From the NCBI GenBank assembly GCA_965221555.1, contig OZ244895.1, forward strand, positions 2,294,001 to 2,358,000: DNA of 64,000 bases, in the 5' to 3' direction. The notes under the pieces are model-generated. The model had not been told where the DNA came from. It saw only the letters and a program-made list of their open reading frames with translations, and made no database searches. Every line of letters starts with the position of its first letter. The first letter of the stretch is position 1. Source of the DNA: JAJEAD01 sp965221555 (lineage in GTDB: Bacteria > Pseudomonadota > Gammaproteobacteria > HK1). Shown piece after piece: positions 61,385 through 64,000 of the stretch. A program made the translations under genes and the position numbers.

Positions 61385-64000
61385 TGCCGCGCCGAGACGA
61401 CTTCGAGTCCGTCCTGATCATCGGAGCGGGCCCCATCGTGATCGGTCAGGCCTGCGAGTTCGACTACTCCGGTGCGCAGGCCTGCAAGGCGCTGCGCGAG
61501 GAGGGGTATCGAGTGGTGCTCGCCAACTCCAACCCCGCCACCATCATGACCGATCCGGAAATGGCCGATGCGACCTACATCGAGCCGATTCAGTGGCGCA
61601 CCCTGGCGCGCATCATCGAGCGCGAACGCCCGGGCGCGATTCTGCCCACCATGGGCGGACAGACCGCCCTCAACACCGCCCTCGATCTCCACCGTCTCGG
61701 AGTGCTGGATGCGTTCGGAGTCGAGATGATCGGGGCCAGCCGCGAGGCGATCGACACCGCCGAGGATCGTGAGCGCTTCCGGGAAGCGATGCGGGCCATC
61801 GATCTGGAGGTGCCGAATTCGCAACTCGCCCATTCCATGGAGGACGCCAGGCGCATACAGAGCGAGATCGGATTTCCCACCATCATCCGTCCCTCCTTCA
61901 CCCTCGGGGGAAGCGGCGGGGGCATCGCCTACAACCGGGAGGAATTCACGGCGATCTGCGAACGCGGACTCGATGCGTCTCCCACCCGCGAGATTCTGCT
62001 CGAGGAGTCGCTGCTGGGGTGGAAGGAATTCGAGATGGAAGTGGTCCGTGATCGAAAGGACAACTGCATCATCGTGTGCTCGATCGAGAACCTGGACGCG
62101 ATGGGAGTCCACACCGGCGACTCCATCACGGTGGCTCCCGCCCAGACCCTCACCGACAAGGAGTACCAGGTGATGCGCGACGCGTCCATCGCCGTGCTTC
62201 GGAAGGTCGGGGTCGATACCGGCGGTTCCAACGTCCAGTTCGCGGTGCATCCCGGGAACGGCCGTCTGGTGGTGATCGAGATGAATCCTCGAGTGTCGCG
62301 ATCCTCGGCTCTCGCCTCCAAGGCGACCGGGTTTCCCATCGCTCGCGTGGCGGCGAAGCTTGCGGTCGGTTACACCCTCGACGAGCTCGACAACCAGATT
62401 ACCGGCGGCGTCACGCCGGCTTCCTTCGAGCCGAGCATCGATTACGTGGTCACCAAGGTGCCCCGCTTCAATTTCGACAAGTTTCCCGAAGCAAAGCCCC
62501 GGCTGAGCACCCAGATGCGCTCGGTGGGCGAAGCGATGGCGATGGGACGCGGCTTCCAGGAGTCCCTGCAGAAAGCGTTGCGCAGTCTGGAGACGGGGCT
62601 CGCGGGGCTCGATGAGATCGTCGCCGGCGACGAGGGCGAAGACGTGGACGCGCTCCTGCGCGGAGAGCTGCAGGCGCCGGGGCCGGATCGGATTCGCTAT
62701 GTCGCCGATGCGTTCAGACACGGGTTCACGCTGCGGGAGGTGTGCGAACTGTCCGCATTCGATCCCTGGTTCGCGGCGCAGATCGAAGAGCTGGTGGATA
62801 TCGAGTCCGCTCTGAGGCGCGCGGGTCTCGCCGAGCTCGACGCATCGGAGCTCCTGCGCCTCAAGCGCAAGGGGTTCTCGGATCGGCGACTCGCCGCCTT
62901 GCTTGGCACGGAGGAGTCCGAGATTCGCGCGCGCCGTCATGCTCTCGGCGTGCGCCCGGTGTACAAGCGGGTCGATTCGTGCGCGGCGGAGTTCCGATCC
63001 TCGACCGCTTATCTCTATTCCACCTACGAGGAGGAGTGCGAGTCGGATCCCACGGACCGGGCCAAGATCATGGTGCTCGGAGGAGGTCCGAATCGTATCG
63101 GCCAGGGAATCGAATTCGATTACTGCTGCGTTCAGGCCGCACTCGCGGTTCGGGAAGCCGGCTTCGAGTCGATCATGGTCAACTGCAATCCCGAGACGGT
63201 CTCGACGGACTACGACACTTCGGATCGCCTCTACTTCGAGCCCCTGACGCTCGAGGATCTGCTGGAGATCGTCGAGAAGGAAAGGCCGCGGGGCATCATC
63301 GTCCAGTATGGCGGACAGACACCGCTCAAGCTTGCGCGGGCGCTCGAGGCGGCGGGCGCCCCGATCATCGGCACTTCGCCGGACTCTATCGATCTGGCGG
63401 AAGATCGGGACCGGTTTCAGGGGCTCATCGAACGGCTCGGTCTGAGGCAGCCCGAGAACCGCAGCGCGCGCACCGCCGGGGAGGCGGGGCTCATGGCTTC
63501 CCGGATCGGCTACCCCCTCGTGGTGCGTCCGTCCTATGTTCTCGGGGGGCGGGCGATGAAGATCATCTACCGGGAGCAGGAGCTCGAGGGGTACATGAAG
63601 GAGGCGGTGAACGTCTCGGAGTCCTCGCCGGTGCTGCTGGACCGCTTCCTCGAAGATGCCATCGAGGTCGATGTCGATGCGGTCTCCGACGGCCGGGAAG
63701 TGATCGTGGCCGGAATCATGGAGCACATCGAGCAGGCGGGCGTGCACTCCGGAGACTCGGCCTGCTCGCTGCCCCCGTGCACCCTTGGCGCTGAAGTGCA
63801 GGAGCGAATCCGGGCGCAGACGCGACAGCTCGGCCGGGCCTTGAAGGTGATCGGGCTCATGAACGTGCAGTTTGCGGTGTGCGGGGAGGATATCTTCGTC
63901 CTGGAAGTCAATCCCCGGGCTTCGCGCACCGTGCCCTTCGTTTCGAAGGCGACCGGCAGATCGCTCGCGCGGATCGGGGCGCTTTGCATGATCGGACGAA
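61384..64000 (+). CDS. carB: Carbamoyl-phosphate synthase, large subunit, 5' part
   Basis: The first 872 codons; the frame runs off the right edge. N-terminal VLIIGAGPIVIGQACEFDYSGAQACKALREEGYRVVLANSNPATIMTD is the first phosphate-binding/ATP-grasp half; the repeat of the same design begins near 63065 (MVLGGGPNRIGQGIEFDYCCVQAALA), so both carboxyphosphate and carbamate halves are represented, the latter incomplete. GTG at 61384 overlaps the carA stop. It makes carbamoyl phosphate from glutamine, bicarbonate and two ATP for arginine and pyrimidines; argF at 31.3 kb is one consumer. A GPNRIGQ variant replaces the E. coli GPIRIGQ-like second-half motif and is common. Confidence 0.96.

Overview
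The window is GC-rich chromosomal DNA from a gammaproteobacterium. The evidence is gene order: smpB-ratA-rnfH-bamE-recN-nadK-grpE-dnaK-dnaJ-dapB-carAB, tig-clpP-clpX-lon-ppiD, mltD/methyltransferase-rnhA-dnaQ and pcm-nlpD are blocks typical of that class. HrcA beside grpE, a leucine-degradation operon and a very GC-rich composition point away from enterics, but I cannot name an order from this sequence alone. No plasmid, phage, CRISPR array or intact transposase is visible.

Layout. 1-3.6 kb: end of lspA, fadD, lpxH and an exported cyclophilin. 3.76-9.58 kb: one very large repetitive surface protein with a C-terminal beta-barrel-like region; its first part is AT-richer than its surroundings. 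10.0-10.4 kb: four tRNA genes (Pro, Arg, His, Lys). 10.5-14.2 kb: a minus-strand accessory cluster (Rieske oxygenase, GlnT-like glutamine synthetase, glyoxalase, ATC-hydrolase-like protein). 14.4-23 kb: tRNA-Leu, the tig-clpP-clpX-lon proteostasis block, tRNA-Val, tRNA-Asp and ppiD. 23-29 kb: HNH nuclease, fabI, mltD, a methyltransferase, rnhA and dnaQ. 29.4-34 kb: a 25-residue membrane peptide with a PuuD-like membrane protein, then argD-argF and pcm-nlpD. 34-38 kb: a Mth938-family protein, adk, a histone H1-like lysine-rich repeat protein and rppH.

38.2-44.2 kb: leucine/isovalerate catabolism (acyl-CoA dehydrogenase, both methylcrotonyl-CoA carboxylase subunits, HMG-CoA lyase). 44.3-48.4 kb: two adjacent citrate-synthase-fold genes (one apparently degenerate), an acylating aldehyde dehydrogenase and a HAD hydrolase. 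I cannot match this gene set to a pathway I know. 48.5-53.6 kb: tmRNA and smpB with ratA, rnfH, bamE, recN and nadK. 54-64 kb: hrcA-grpE-dnaK-dnaJ, with a sigma-32-type promoter at dnaK, then dapB, carA and the first part of carB, which runs off the end.

Two items deserve most attention. First, a family of five intergenic repeats of about 182-184 bp (one enlarged to about 298 bp) with inverted terminal repeats and conserved interiors; I know of no description of it. Second, the paired citrate-synthase-like genes with the acylating dehydrogenase, which look like a heteromeric acyl-CoA lyase or synthase system of unknown substrate.
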